Shown here piece by piece: positions 34,654 through 51,182 of a stretch of DNA of 64,000 nucleotides. The notes below the pieces were generated by a model. That model was not told where the DNA came from and did not search any database. It saw only the letters and a program-made list of their open reading frames with translations. This DNA comes from Circinella umbellata (lineage: Eukaryota; Mucoromycota; Mucoromycetes; Mucorales; Lichtheimiaceae). How positions within the stretch are numbered: the stretch's first letter is position 1; every line of letters starts with the position of its first letter. The DNA is taken from positions 1-64,000 of the forward strand of contig JAIWNF010000038.1 of assembly GCA_025093555.1 (NCBI GenBank), read 5' to 3'. Position numbers and translations under genes: made by a program.

Positions 34654-35039
34654 AAAAATCATTAGTCACCCTCCTTCTCTGCAATTTAACCTACTTTCAA
34701 AACGTTCCAAAAAAACAGAGTCATCCAATTTTTTTTTAATTGGAGCAAAGCTTTGTACTACAATGCTTTGGGTTTAATTATCTTATCTCTCTTTTTTTTT
34801 CTTCTTATCCGGATTTTATGATAAGATGGTTTTTTTCCTTATTATTACTCGCATCTTCTTCCTCGCTCCCCTTCTCTTTCCCTCTTTTTTATTATTCTTT
34901 TTGTTCTCCTCCACTCGCTTATTTACCCCTCTATTTTTATTTTTGTATTGATAAGACAAAAAAAAAAGTAACCACACATAATATATATTTTATAATATAG
35001 TATTTATATACAGATAAACAAATATTATACATTATCATC
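34654..35039. promoter_or_regulatory. Spacer and probable promoter of the bZIP gene
   Basis: A 386-bp T-rich stretch; TATA-like sequences (tatattttataatatag) lie at about 34982-34999, 40-60 bp upstream of the ATG. No other motif is clear. Confidence 0.35.
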
Positions 35040-35534
35040 ATGTCAAAAGGGGGTCGTCATCGTATCTTTACAGAAGAGCAACGCAAGGATAGAAATCGGT
35101 TAGCACAGGCAGCATTTCGTGCTCGCAAATCAGAATATACAACTACACTTGAAAATACAGTTGTAGGGTTGGAAAGTATTGTTAAAGAACTACAAGATAG
35201 CAACAGACAAACAAGTAGTCGTGCAGATGCAGCAGAAGCTCAATGTCATTTTCTTGAACAACAATTACAAAAGCTTTATCAACAACTTCATTCAAGTCTT
35301 TTGGAAAATCAACAATTATTGACTGCTCTTGGTAAAGAAAAAAAAAGAGAAATACAATGTTTTACAATAAGTTTCAATATAGATTATTTTCTTTTACTTT
35401 GTTTTTTTTACTTATCAGGTGAAAAACAAAATATGATTTTTATAGACAGTGTATCATCAGTGTCTTTATCTCCTTCATTATCATCATCATCTTGTTCAAC
35501 TTTAGTTGATCCTACGGAAATAATCTTCACATGA
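35040..35534 (+). CDS. bZIP transcription factor with frame-preserving intron
   Basis: Spliced model: exons 35040-35331 and 35419-35534, 135 aa. The intron is 87 nt, has no stop and is a multiple of three, so retention gives a 164-aa form. The basic region (RKDRNRLAQAAFRARKSEYT) has the N-x2-AA-x2-[FR]R pattern of the AP-1/Pap1-type fungal bZIP class, followed by a leucine-zipper coiled coil (LENTVVGLESIVKELQDS) that continues to about residue 95. The C-terminus is Ser-rich. It is short for the family, with no Cys-rich redox domain. DNA binding as a dimer is family knowledge; targets are unknown. The retained form would add a hydrophobic stretch (FNIDYFLLLCFFYL) after the zipper. Confidence 0.85.
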   Translation: MSKGGRHRIFTEEQRKDRNRLAQAAFRARKSEYTTTLENTVVGLESIVKELQDSNRQTSSRADAAEAQCHFLEQQLQKLYQQLHSSLLENQQLLTALGKEKKREIQCFTISFNIDYFLLLCFFYLSGEKQNMIFIDSVSSVSLSPSLSSSSCSTLVDPTEIIFT

Positions 35535-35967
35535 CTCGGCAAGTATCTTAATAATCAAAATAGTCAATTATCGTATGCCTAAAAAAGAACATTGATCCTA
35601 GTTATTTCCTTTCTATTTATTTTCGTTTATAGATTCCTATCCATGATATCATGCCGTCACCTATAAGTACTTCTTTTTCCGTGATGAAAAGATCATCTTA
35701 TTGTACATAACTTTTTTTTTATATAAATATCAAAATATCAAGAATTTTTTCTCTTGGTTCTTTTTTTCTGTTTTAGTTTTAAAGTATATAATAAATAAAA
35801 CGTCTAGTAGTTAATTATACCGAATATATATAATAAAATAGTACTAATAATAATATAAATCATAAAAATAATAATAATAGCAATATAAAGTATACAACAT
35901 GTATAAATATAGAATATGTATAAATTGAAGAGAATGAAAAAATGTACAACAAGACTGTAAAATAAAA
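35535..35967. other. Convergent 3' spacer
   Basis: 433 bp between the bZIP stop (plus) and the Zn2Cys6 stop (minus). AT-rich, no feature seen apart from the 3' ends of both transcripts. Confidence 0.6.
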
Positions 35968-39400
<3,433 letters not shown>

Positions 39401-42400
39401 TATTTTTGTTTGTATATAGAAGATATGCAGTATGACGTATAAAGTGTATAGTAGGAAATACTTTTTATAAACTAATCTTAAATGGGTACTGCAACTACAA
39501 AACCAATCAGTGGCTATTCTAATAAGTTTACTGGCAGGTTTTTATGTGGCGCAAAGAATAAAAACAGAGTATGGGTATAGTGACAAAATGCAAAGGCGGA
39601 GGGAAAGATTAAAGGAGGAGAAAAGGAAGAGAAGGAGAAAAGGAAACAAAGGAAAAAAAAAGTGAGAATAAAATATGTGAAAGTGAGAGAGCCATAAGCA
39701 ACCAAGATGAAAGAGTCGCAATATTATTACTACATTTGGTATTCAACATTTTTCTCGTATTCAAATAGTTATTTTAATTGTTGTTGACAGAAAGCGGGAT
39801 CAATCTAACTTTAAAAAACGCAGCAAATTGTCTGTATTGTGGTTCCTTAATAATAAATAACATGCTTTTTTTTAAATCAACAGAAAACAACAATGCGGGA
39901 GAGACTAAACAAAATATCCATTCGTGGAACACAAAGATCACATATTGGTCCGTGATGAGAAAACTTGGGGATGGTATAACTAGGCAATAAGTGGATTGCT
40001 ATGTCAACCCAGCGGGTGATTATCCCTTTTTTTTGGTTTTTAACAGTTCTACTTTCAGTTTCATAATTCTTAATCAGATTGTTTTATGCAGAATGGAATG
40101 CAAGTTACCAAAGTGGTTAGTGATACAATCATCGGTATCTCTATATTTTCTTTCAAGGACACAGCCAAATAATAATATTATGTAAAAGTATTAAAAAAAA
40201 TCATACTGATATATACCAAACTGCAATAATGCCATCTGCTATTGAAAATGAATTTGTCATCTTTACACATATAACCACTGGATTCTTTGAGATTCCTATG
40301 TGCAAGATCTTTGTTTAGTGACAGATGATCGTCATTTAAAGTTTACACTCCTTTTTTTTGATTGACATGCTTGTATCTAGATCCAAATAAAACAACAACC
40401 TGTTGTTAAGCGGTCATTAAAGGCAACTAAAAATGAGATCATCTCTGACATTTTTTTAGTATCTTTTTTTTTTCTCGATTTACTGATACATGAATTGGCT
40501 CCGCTAAATTCTTTGCGGTATTATAAATAGAAAAGAAAAAGTTAGGTTCAGGTATAAAATATATCAATTGTAAATAAAATAAACAAAGAAAATGATAACA
40601 AAGTGAAAAAAGAAAAAATATGAAGTCTAGTTTCTTTTTCTTTTTTGCTTGAAAGCTCAAAGAGCCACAGAATGTGAAAATTTACGATTTTGTCCGTTTC
40701 TTCGTCTCTTAACAAGTTGAACTTTAATAATGTTCAAATTCTTTTTTTAAACTTTTTTATAATTTTAGCTCCCCGCTCATTATACATTACTATTGATGAA
40801 ATTGTTGACTTTGTTATTATTATTCAGCAAACAAATAATCTGCTTACACTCATTAAAAAAAGATGGGTTAAAAAAAAGAATTCGTGATATGTATATATAT
40901 ACCCGAAAGACAGTGCGACTTGTATAATAAACAAGCTTGTAGTACAGAAAGAAGAGATAAGTACTGTTATTTCGCTAAAGATATTATCCATTGTCGACAC
41001 TTACTAGGTTCACCCCAAAATAGCTCATTCATATTAGTTAAAAATCGTTTTTCCCACATAATCGAATTATTCGGTAGAATAGTTAATCCCGAAAACATCA
41101 TAAGCTAAAAAAAAACCTTTGTCACACTCAATGTTACACACGCCATAACCTCACACATAAATTTGTAAAGATCTTTTTTTATTTTTCCAATTTGTAAAAA
41201 CTGGAAAAGTACGGGATTACGATCAATTATATATAAGATCTCATTGCTCGATAAATATTATTATTAATTATATCTCCATTTTTATACAATAATGTTTATG
41301 CATAAATTACTTGAAGGAACCATAAAAATAGCACATTGAGAGATTTCCCAGTAGTTTAAAAACACTATATTCAGTTCTATTTATCGCATATTCATCACCA
41401 TGGTAACTTCATGCACTATTTCTATTGCTTTTTTGGCCATGTACTTTCATATCATAATTAAAGAACACACATGTTTTCGCTTTCCCCATCCACGTGGTGA
41501 ATAAAATATGAGTATCTGGATGGAAACACAGCCTCATTTATTACAAATAATTAATATTATGCTCTTTGTTTGGTTACATCGTAAATTAATAGTGGCTTCA
41601 TACAAATATATGCATGTTTAATATATACATTACGTATAATTAATAAAACATTATACTGTATTAATAAACATTTTTATTGATAAGCTTCTAACTAAATAAG
41701 GAGTAGCTACAATACAACGAAGCATTTTGTCATTTCTCAGCATTGTAAGCATTACTGTTATTACCACTACTATTTTACTTTACTAAAATACATGTAAAAG
41801 AATTGAGCATAAATTTTATTTGCTTCTCTTTGCTGCACGTTATAAAACAATTTAGCTTGATTCGTTTCACTTGCATGGCTGATTTTTCTTTCCAAAAAAA
41901 AAAAGGAAATTCTGCAAACAGCCTATTCCGTGCCACTTTGTGGTTTTAATTTACAACTTTGAAAAACCTCACTTTAAATAAATATTACCTGGTATATGCG
42001 CATGCTAGATTTATTATTAACGAATAATCAGAATATTGTAGCTATCGATAAAACAAGTATTAAGGTCATTAATATTAATTGTTACAACATACTTTAAAGT
42101 CGGCATTTAGTAATAACAACTGATGGATGTAGTAGTACATTATTATTGATGATTAAAACAAGCAAAAAGTGTTAAGCTATTTAGAAGTACTGTATCATTA
42201 ACTCAAAAAAACATAAACAAAATAATAAACATAAATTACTACTTACGGTGATAAAGAGTATTCTTATTAGTAGCTAGAGTAGTATCAAATTCCTCTGCCT
42301 TCCACAAAGAGCAAAAAAGAATGGAAGTACAATTGACTTTTAAGATGTAACTAATAAATTATGTAAGATCATAGTGCCCAAATAAGTGAGATCCCCAAGC

Positions 42401-42555
42401 TTACCAACGAGAGCTCACCAAGCACAAGATAGGAACCTTCCGTCTAACAGTATTATTGAATTGAAGAATATGATTTACTTGAAAACATAATTAGCACTAG
42501 AAGACATTTTTAGTTACGTCGAAATTTTTTTGCAGACCTTCCCTGTAGAGGATCG

Positions 42556-42586
<31 letters not shown>

Positions 42587-45487
42587 TTGTTTTTACTGGA
42601 CTCTGCTATAAATAATATGCATTAGTATTACAAAAAAAAATAGAAAAAAGAGTATGGAATTATGTTCTAGGAGAAGAATATTCTTTTATACTCATACATA
42701 AGTCAACAGATCGGTCACTCGTTTAATTAGATATTATAAAAAATCCCGCTTTGTTTCTCATTATACTTTTTACTGTAGATACTGTGATATTCCTACCCAC
42801 CATCAATAATAAATATTAATAATATTATACACCGAACTAACTCAAACATACTAATATCAGTTACTTCTCTATTATACCATATTAAGGAAATCATACCAAA
42901 TGAAACATATAAAAATCATAATATACCAATCATAATAATATAAATCATATCATATATCATATATCATATATTAATATACTGAAACTAAAACATCAAGTGA
43001 ACCCATCATCATAGGATAGGAAAATTATATACCAAAGAATATAAATATATAGACTCAAATTAAATAATATATAATTATCTTTTTATCTTGATACTTTATT
43101 TTCATATAATAAAAGACCTAATCAATTCTCACAAGATTTCTACTTTGTTATCTATTTCTATCCATTTCATTTATCCTATCTTATTTATACATTTTTCCAT
43201 CCATACGGCAGATACTATCATATCGATGCGCACCACCAAGGTTGAATAGAAAAAATTACATCGAAACATTTGATAATGTCGAGGGTTCTGTTTCATACTA
43301 TGCGTGCACAGTACGTATACAACCTCTTCTTTATTTTACCTTACAACAGGTATTACTAAACACAGTTTATTTACTTTATTACCCAGTAGAAGATTGTCTT
43401 TTTGTTTTCATCTCTTCGTGTTCTACACTTACTTTACTAATAAAGAACAGTTTAGAAGCAGTTATAAAATGAGATTGTATTGATTTTATACGGGCATCAT
43501 ATTAATCTTATATAGATTAAAATTTATTATTTTATTTATGGGAAGACTAATTTGACCTGTGCCTGTAGCCATATGGTCGCTTTCTTGCGGTACAATGGGG
43601 ATAGAAAGGATACATATACAAAGAGAAAGAGTGGATGTATTAACTAAAAAAACCCTCAAAGGAAAAAGTTAAACTAGTGAAGGATCGATAGAAGAAGATA
43701 TAAGAAGAAAAAAGAAAAAAGGAAAGCTATAGGATATAGAATGAGATCAAGGGATTTGAAGAGGTAAGTATGATATACAAGTGAACTTATGGTGTATGAG
43801 GTGGGGGATAGGCGAAGAAACTAGTGCATCCTCGGGGTTTGGTTCATCTTCAATTTTTCTTATATGTGTGTATCCAAACGTACTGTGAGTAATCTAACAA
43901 CTACTGAAACTGATGAAATAATATTATTATTTAGCAATTGCTCTTTATATACTCTCAAACCAATTTATGAAATAACATGCTTTACCAATTAGTTTTGCCT
44001 TAACTATATATATCAAGCATAACAAAACGCGCTAGTGACTTTCTCACCATGATGTTAAAAAATGAAAACACAGCAGTACATAGAAAAACTCACTTTTTCA
44101 CAGTCATCTGATATAAATAACTTAGGTATAACTATACAAGCTATAAATATTAAACTGGTATAAACTATAATATATTATACCATCTACATCTACATCACAA
44201 AACCATTTCTCAAGTTAAACATACATGATCACCCTTAAATAATAAGTCCAACAATATTATATAAAGTACAGTTATATCATTCTTCAAACAGGCAGAATCA
44301 TGCAATTGTCAATTGAATATTAAAAAAAGGCCGTATAAATCTATGAAACACAATAACAGCTAAAAGCACTCAACTAAGATTAAGTTCAAGATATATATCA
44401 CACGTGATTTTATCTAAAAAGTAACAATAAAGCATATTATTTATTAACTGTGAATGTTAAAGAGCGCATCATATGCGATAATATTAATTTATCCAGATAA
44501 GCTGAAATTTTATTGGTACTTTTGTGTAATTAATGAAAAAGAGTACTGCATAATATTGATTCATTTATTCACCTATTCACGAGCATATCACCAGAAATGA
44601 TTATATGTTTCAGCAAATCAACTATAGTAGGTATATTGTTTTTATGTATGTGACCGCTAAACTGTAATATCCACCCAATAAGAATTCATCATTCTTATAT
44701 AATGTCAAGGTCATAAGAAATCTTTATAACATTCCTAAGATACAAGATATTCTTATAAACCGCGAAGCTATCATATATGAACATCAAGAAATACAATCAT
44801 TAGAAATATATAAATACCATCAGTTTTTGTTTGAAATAAATTATATTAATATATATTATCTTATTTCTGTGTTATTACTATATTCTATATCCCGACTCAT
44901 ATCTTACACAGTAACAGCAGTTCCCATGAAAATGTGTTAAATCTCAATTAGGTACTGAGGACATCAATTAGGTGTCTTGTTAGAGCCTGAATAAAAGAAT
45001 GGGGTAGAAAATATATATGTAATTCACATCAAGGTGTAATCAAAACAAATTTGACTATTAAGTTTCTTCACGATATTACATAGTAGCAGTAATCAATACT
45101 CCTTACAAATTCTTAATACTACAATTTTTGCCTAATAGAAAAGAGAAACGTACTCTTTAATATTTGTCCGAAAAAACTGATATACAAATAACATCATTCA
45201 ATAATTGATTGGCAAATTAAAAGAAAAACATCTCGTATCACTGATGTGTTCAATTTATTTTGGTTAAACACTAGATTTTCTATGTGAAGTGAGGATAATA
45301 AGGATTAATTTGATTTTTTTTATAATCACCGGATGCGAAGAAAAGATATGCAATAGATGCTAGAGGGAAAAGGCACATTACCAAATAGAGTTATGTAAGA
45401 ACTCTTTTTAAGGTATAAGTTACTCAATTCAAGAAGTCCAGTCGTCTTTTACGTGACTTCCTCTTTGTTTCGTCAACAATTTAAAAA
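39401..45487. other. 6.1-kb stretch without a supported gene
   Basis: Longest gene-free stretch of the right half, AT-rich, with short chance ORFs (for example 39778-39990, 40884-41108, 43242-43472). I found no tRNA, terminal repeats or transposase motifs. A minus-strand tract at about 43540-43900 is less AT-rich, and two pieces read like small exons (..RKIEDEPNPEDALVSSP.. and ..IPIVPQESDHMATG..), but I cannot build a gene. The right end should contain the promoter of the phosphoglycerate dehydrogenase gene. Confidence 0.45.
42555..42581. repeat. (TA)n microsatellite
   Basis: Uninterrupted TA dinucleotide run within the gene-free stretch. A similar run lies in the third intron of the gene that follows (about 46915-46937). 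Confidence 0.9.
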
Positions 45488-47166
45488 ATGACCCGGTTCA
45501 CACAAACTTCTCAACTTAGCGGAGACGCTTTCAGTTCCCGTCAAATGCAAAAAGCTAAGAACTTAAGGCCTTTTAACACACCCACAATTAAAGTACTTCT
45601 GTTGGAGGATATAAACCAAACTGCCATCGATGCTTTCCAAGAAGAAGGATATCAAGTAAATATATTTATTCACCTCTTTTATTACCAGTTAAATGCCTAT
45701 TTATTACTAATCAACGTTATAATAGGTTGAAACCCATGCAAAGACCTTTGTAGGTCAGGAGCTCACAGATAAGCTTCGAGACGTCCATATTCTTGGCATT
45801 CGGTCTAAAACCAAAATAACAAGCCAGGTCCTAGACGAGGCTAAAAACCTACTTGCCATTGGATGCTTTTGTATTGCAACGGAACAAGTTGACTTGAAAG
45901 CTGCTGGAAAAAAAGGTGTAAGTGCACAATAAAAGAAACTGAACCCCCCCCCCCTCTGTCTCCCCATCATCCTCATCAGGCGCAAGTCAATGAATATATG
46001 CATCCGTGAAGTAAATCATCTGTTTCAGAGTGCTTTAATTTCTCACACCGTATATATATATATTCACATAGATTGCTGTTTATAATTCACCATTCAAAAA
46101 TTCACACTCTGTGGCAGAACTTGTCATTGGCGAAATTATTTCTTTGGCTCGACAGTTAGGTGACCGTAATCGAGAAATGCACAGGGGTATCTGGAATAAA
46201 GTCTCACGCAGATGTTTCGAAATCAGGGGGAAAATACTTGGCATTGTTGGTTATGGTCATGTGGGCTCACAACTTTCGGTTATTGCTGAGGCATTGGGTA
46301 TGAGAGTGTTTTTTTATGACGTGCTGCCACTGATGCCGTTAGGCTCTGCTCGACAAGTTGATACCTTTGAGGAACTTTTGGGGATGTCGGACTTTATTAC
46401 ACTGCATGTACCTGAGCAGAAATCCACCAGAGGGATGATCGGCACAAAAGAAGTTTCCTTAATGAAAAAAGGATCATTTCTTATTAATAACGGGCGTGGA
46501 ACGACAGTTCAATTGGAAGCACTCGTGGATGGATTACGATCTGGCCATTTGGCTGGTGCTGCTCTCGATGTATATCCCAGACAGCCTACATCCAATGGAC
46601 CCCATTTTACCGACTATCCCGATTTGCTGGATTGTCCCAATGTTATTTTGACACCCCACATTGCCGGAGCCACAGAAGAAGCACAAGCAAATATTGGTAT
46701 GGAAGTATCATCGTCACTTATTCAATTTATTAACGACGGTACATCCTTAGGAGCTGTTAATTTTCCTCAAGTGGGTCTACGTGCTGTTCGTGAAGATGCA
46801 AACACTGCACGGGTGTTACATGTCCATCAAAATATACCAGGCGTGCTTCGGGTGCGTTAATAAAAAAAAAATATTATAGTATTAATAGCAACATAACACA
46901 TTGTTATCCGTTTATATATATATATATATATATATAAAAGTTTTTTTAATAGATATTAAATAACAAAAAGATTCACCTCATGTTATAATTAGGAGCTAAA
47001 TAAGATTTTTGCAAATCATAATGTGGAAAAGGAATATTCAAATTCGATGGGTGATATTGCTTATATGATGGCTGATGTTTCCGATGTTTCTCCAGAGCAG
47101 TTGCAATTGCTTTATGATGCAATTAGCTCGACTAGGACTAATATTAAGACCCGGATTGTGCACTAA
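45488..47166 (+). CDS. SER3: D-3-phosphoglycerate dehydrogenase, ACT-domain type
   Basis: Four exons (45488-45655, 45726-45917, 46072-46851, 46993-47166), 437 aa. Substrate-binding half: IKVLLLEDINQTAIDAF, ILGIRSKTKIT and NSHSVAELVIGEI. The NAD-binding Rossmann motif is ILGIVGYGHVGSQLSV, followed by ITLHVPEQKSTRGMIG, the Arg loop INNGRGTTVQ, ALDVYPRQP and the catalytic-His motif TPHIAGATEEAQ. The last exon encodes a C-terminal ACT domain (NKIFANHNVEKEYSNSMGD), the serine feedback site in this class (family knowledge). It catalyses the first step of serine synthesis from 3-phosphoglycerate in the cytosol. Slight departures from the consensus (Arg loop NNGRGTTV instead of NASRGTVV; CIATEQVD) make it worth checking whether it is the main or a divergent paralogue. 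Confidence 0.93.
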
Positions 47167-47918
47167 TTGAAGTACCATTAGTAAAATGTATTTCTAATGC
47201 GTAGTAGTGAGTAGTATACTATTACATTATTATTGTCTGTATAGCTACCCATAAAATGCAATAAGATATTGTAACATTTCAATGAACTTCAAAATAACAT
47301 TGTGGGGATAAATAATCGGAAAATATAATGTGGGACTTTATAAAAATGGTGTATAATGTATGCAACTAGACAGAACAAAACGAGGACGGGAAAAGGCCTT
47401 TTTGTCACCACTAAAACTCTCACGATCAATGTAAATCTATCGACGTTAATTAAATATATCAATGAAAAGGTTGTAGATCTCCCATGCCAAGCGTACCAGA
47501 TTGACTTGTGATCCAGAATATAGTGACACAAGACAAAAGTATGACATATTTAATATTGCGCAGCATCCTGTCGTCAACTAACCCAGATCATTAATCTTCT
47601 TATTTTAAAGAATTTATCGCTGTTTACAATAATACTAAAAAGGTTTAGAGTTTAATAGGTATAATGTAGCCAAAACAAAAGAAAAACGCCATGTTTTGAT
47701 CTCATTATCTATATGCAACTTCTAGTTTTCATAAAAAATAAAGCATATTTATTGTATTTGACTTATTACTGTTTATCATAATCATCATAAAAGAAGGTGC
47801 ATATACAAAAGAAGAGGGTTTATATAAAGTGAAGTTTAATAATTTTGAGAGAGTGTAAGGGTATAAAGGGTATATAGTACATACAAAGACAGTAGTTTGG
47901 ATACCTATATAATGCAAA
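47167..47918. other. Convergent 3' spacer, 752 bp
   Basis: Between the dehydrogenase (plus) and the C2H2 gene (minus). AT-rich; no supported feature. Open frames at 47289-47531 and 47729-47965 look like chance. Confidence 0.5.
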
Positions 47919-48637
47919 TCAATTGTTTTCATATTCGTCGTCGTTAAATTTAATAAATGTATCAAGACATTTTCTATTGTACGTATGTCGTTTCATTACA
48001 TCACATCTTTTAAACTCTTGTTTGCACAAATAGCAACGGTATTTTGCTGGAGTATCGTGTGCATTTGACATCTTGATATGGCGTCGTAAATCTCTTGCTC
48101 TCGAAAATACTTGGTTACAAACATAGCAGGTTCTATCTTCAATGGGCTCGAGATTATCTTGATATTGTGAGGTAGTAGGTGAAGGTGACCGGGATGATTC
48201 GCGTGAAGTGTATGGGCTAGTATACGGAAATGAAGTTCTTTGACAATTTTGACGGGACGCTACTGCCTATAAATAATAATAAATTAAGTAAACTATTAGA
48301 GAAGCTGCTTTGATCTCCATTTTAAAAATATAATTATTTTTATTATTTGTATACCCATGTTTGAATTTGTTCTCTAAAAAAAACTTACAAATGAAGAGGC
48401 ATGTGTTGTTGTATCTTGATGAAGATTTGTTGATGATGATGAATGTCGGATATATCCAGTCTTACGTACTGATCGAGGAGGGATAGTTTTGGCACGACCA
48501 AGTTGCGCTTGATACTGCGAAGGTACTTTCTGTTTCTGTTCTTCGGCATTATTTTCTGGTGAAAACACTGTTATCAATTCAGCCTCCATATTATCGCCGC
48601 ACCCAATATAGTCAAAATTATTCGTATTGATGCTCAT
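47919..48637 (-). CDS. Small C2H2-type zinc-finger protein
   Basis: Two exons (48637-48389, 48266-47919), 198 aa. The N-terminal 110 residues are polar and Ser/Gln-rich (AELITVFSPENNAEEQ, YTSRESSRSPSPTTSQ). Two adjacent fingers follow at about 118-180. The first is CYVC, twelve residues, H, six residues, H, an unusually long His-His spacing. The second is CYLC, twelve residues, H, five residues, then C instead of the last His. Such CCHC variants are still able to bind zinc. The C-terminus is acidic (KFNDDEYENN). Probably a nuclear DNA-binding regulator; the target is unknown. Confidence 0.82.
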
Positions 48638-50582
48638 TGTTAAGTAGTAGTGATATAGACGAGCAGATGATATAATGTTATATAAATATAATGTATAATA
48701 GTGGAATACAGTGTGTGTATAGGTGTGTGAGAAAAGAAAATATAAAAGAAGTGTTTAAACTCTACTTGTCAAATTTATCTAACTTGACTCTTTATATATA
48801 TTTTAAAGAATCAAATTAATTTATGATACTTTTACATGTGTGCCACCCATAACCATATTTGAGCACAATCATTACCATTATATGGTAGAGGCTCTTCCAC
48901 AATAAAATATCGGATCGACTTTGTTGCTCAGTATCTGGGGTAATGAATCAAAATTACATAATGAGTCTACAATGTACATACTTGTGCTTCGCTTCCAGGG
49001 GTTTTGGGGAAACAATAACAACAGTTACTTTCATGCAATAAATAGAATGTCGGAATTTGTGGGCTTTTCTTATACACACCATTATTCCGTGGCCTGTGCG
49101 AGTCCAGAAGACTGGATATAAATCTAGAGTTTTCAACTCGAAAATCAACTCCGAAAAAGGTATATCGGAACAATCCAATTCGGAATAGTTTGTATGCCAA
49201 GAGATATTGTTTTCCATCACAAAAACACAGTCATGCTTTACTAAAGCCAAAACTACTAAGTATATCAATTAGAGTATTGTATGTGTTTTATGTGAATGTT
49301 AATAGAAAGCTATTATCGTTGGTGTGAGAAGAAGGGAGAAAACTACATGGTTGTAATGTAAAAGAAGTATCTACGTAACAATTGCTATAGGTAACTATGT
49401 TGCTTAAACACGGGAATTTTTTTTATAGAAGCTTAATAGTGATATCATTTTCAAAGATCTACATCAGACAGAGCCAAATGCATCTAAAGAAGTAAAAAGC
49501 AGAAATAAAAAAGACTAACATTTCACGACGAGTTCACTACTCAAGTAGCCAACAACGCTTATTGCTGAGCCACTATGCTGCACCCAATTAAATTGATTCC
49601 GTGACATCAATTGGGGTGTGGCGTTTTGAAAGTATGACGCTCGTATAGCGAATTGTATCGCATTATTTGGGGTTAAAAAACGTGGCTGGTGCAAGATAAA
49701 ACGCCGTTCCCATATGAAAAACTGAAATAAACTATTTATTTTCTCTTTTGTCCCCTGACATTGGGCATTAGTGTACAACAATGCTTCACATAGTAACCAT
49801 GTATGGTACTAGGATTTTACTGTTTGTAAAAAAAAATATATTAAAATTTCTCGTCAATACTTCTAATAATTTACTATACGATAAAAAAGAAATACAAAAA
49901 TGTGAGAAAGCTAAAACAGATGTGTTTATTATTACGCAAGCCAGATGATATCTTCATAGAGTGCGAAACAATCACAATAATATTAGTGGAGATAGTAAAC
50001 ATGTGGAAAGGCCAGCATAAAAGATCCACTCATTCTTTTATCCATTCACTAATAAAGGGACTGTTTTACAAGTGAAAAATAACGCAGCCATTTTTTAGAA
50101 ATGGTTACGTACTTTTTTATATAAAAGTTTAAATCAGCGCGAAAGGTAGTCAATTGTTCTCCCCATCCCCCCCCCCCATATTACAATTATTTATATTAAT
50201 GGGAAGAAAACGTCTTGTAAATTCATACAAAAAAAAATCGATAGCATCTTACGTGTTGAATTTTCATTTCATGCATTTGAATATAAGACCATAAAAGAAT
50301 TTTTGGAGAACGTTATTATAAGATAAAAGATCATCTTAATGAGCACTATATAAAGAGTATGTCCTACGTTTAGGGGTGCTTTTTGTCATAAAAGTTATTG
50401 ATATATCTGGTAACTGCTTGTTATTTTTTTTTAATAAGTGTACCGATAATAAATCTTTATAGGTTCTTTTGGTAAGTGGTGGTGATATCTACCTATAAGA
50501 ATGGCAGTTGTTTTTTAAGGTTTTGTAGATAAAAAAATAGGATTAATTTTCATCTTGTTTGCTTGTATATTTTTGTAGCAGT
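48638..50582. other. Intergenic with possible ORF remnants
   Basis: Upstream of the C2H2 gene. Two minus-strand frames look partly protein-like: 48954-49268 (..WHTNYSELDCSDIPF..) and 49515-49781 (..WERRFILHQPRFLTPNN..), but neither has a recognisable domain or a convincing splice partner. A C homopolymer of about ten lies near 50167. I treat the stretch as non-coding with possible decayed element pieces. Confidence 0.35.
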
Positions 50583-51182
50583 TTATTCCATATTGCCTGC
50601 GCTACTACTATTGTTGCTCACATTCAAGATGCGACAATGTACCTCGATGAACTGTTCATAACATTGTCTATCTTGAGTGGTACTTCCTACTCCATCATAT
50701 ATAGCAGGTCGTAATCTAATAAAATGGCCGGTAAGACTATATTTTCTTGTAAGCGTCTGGCGACACATACAACATCGAACCATTTATTCTCTTATATGCA
50801 CTGTTCTTTTATGGTGGACCATATCGCGCTCTCTTGGAAAATATTTATGGCGTATCAGACAAACCGATTGAGAACCGTTGACATTGCTACCCTGACATGT
50901 TGTTGACCCAGCTCTTCCTACTTTATCATTTTCTGCAGCGGCATACTAGTGGCAGCAGTATAATTTGATAAGTTGATAATAGGGGTAGCAGACCCGCTAT
51001 TAGATGGAATGTCTTGAGTAGCTTGTGTAGAATTCCTTTGGTCAGAAGAAATTTGTTGCAAGCGATGACAACCTTTGTATCTTGTATTTACTGGTATGGC
51101 TCCGACTTTTTGCTGCGATAACTGCTGATGTTGAGTCTGTTTGATCAGTAGTGGACCAGTATTCTCGTTTACATTTAACTAT
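50583..51182 (-). pseudogene. Broken C2H2 zinc-finger gene
   Basis: A minus-strand frame starts after a possible acceptor (tataaatag, about 51183) with a Gln-rich stretch (..KQTQHQQLSQQKVGAIP..), runs to TAG near 50920, and continues one frame over with two finger-like units. In the first (SVCLIRHKYFPRERDMVHH) the second Cys of CxxC is Arg, a one-base change from TGC. A TAA follows IRE, then the second unit begins MVRCCMCRQTLTRKYSLTGH. One frameshift, one nonsense codon and a lost zinc ligand indicate a pseudogene. Its layout (Gln/Ser-rich lead, two fingers near the end) resembles the gene at 47919-48637, but sequence identity is low. Confidence 0.55.

Noticed and set aside
48954..49268. 104-codon minus-strand ORF
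   Set aside because: Partly protein-like but no domain, no partner exon and a second overlapping frame of similar quality; kept only as a possible remnant.
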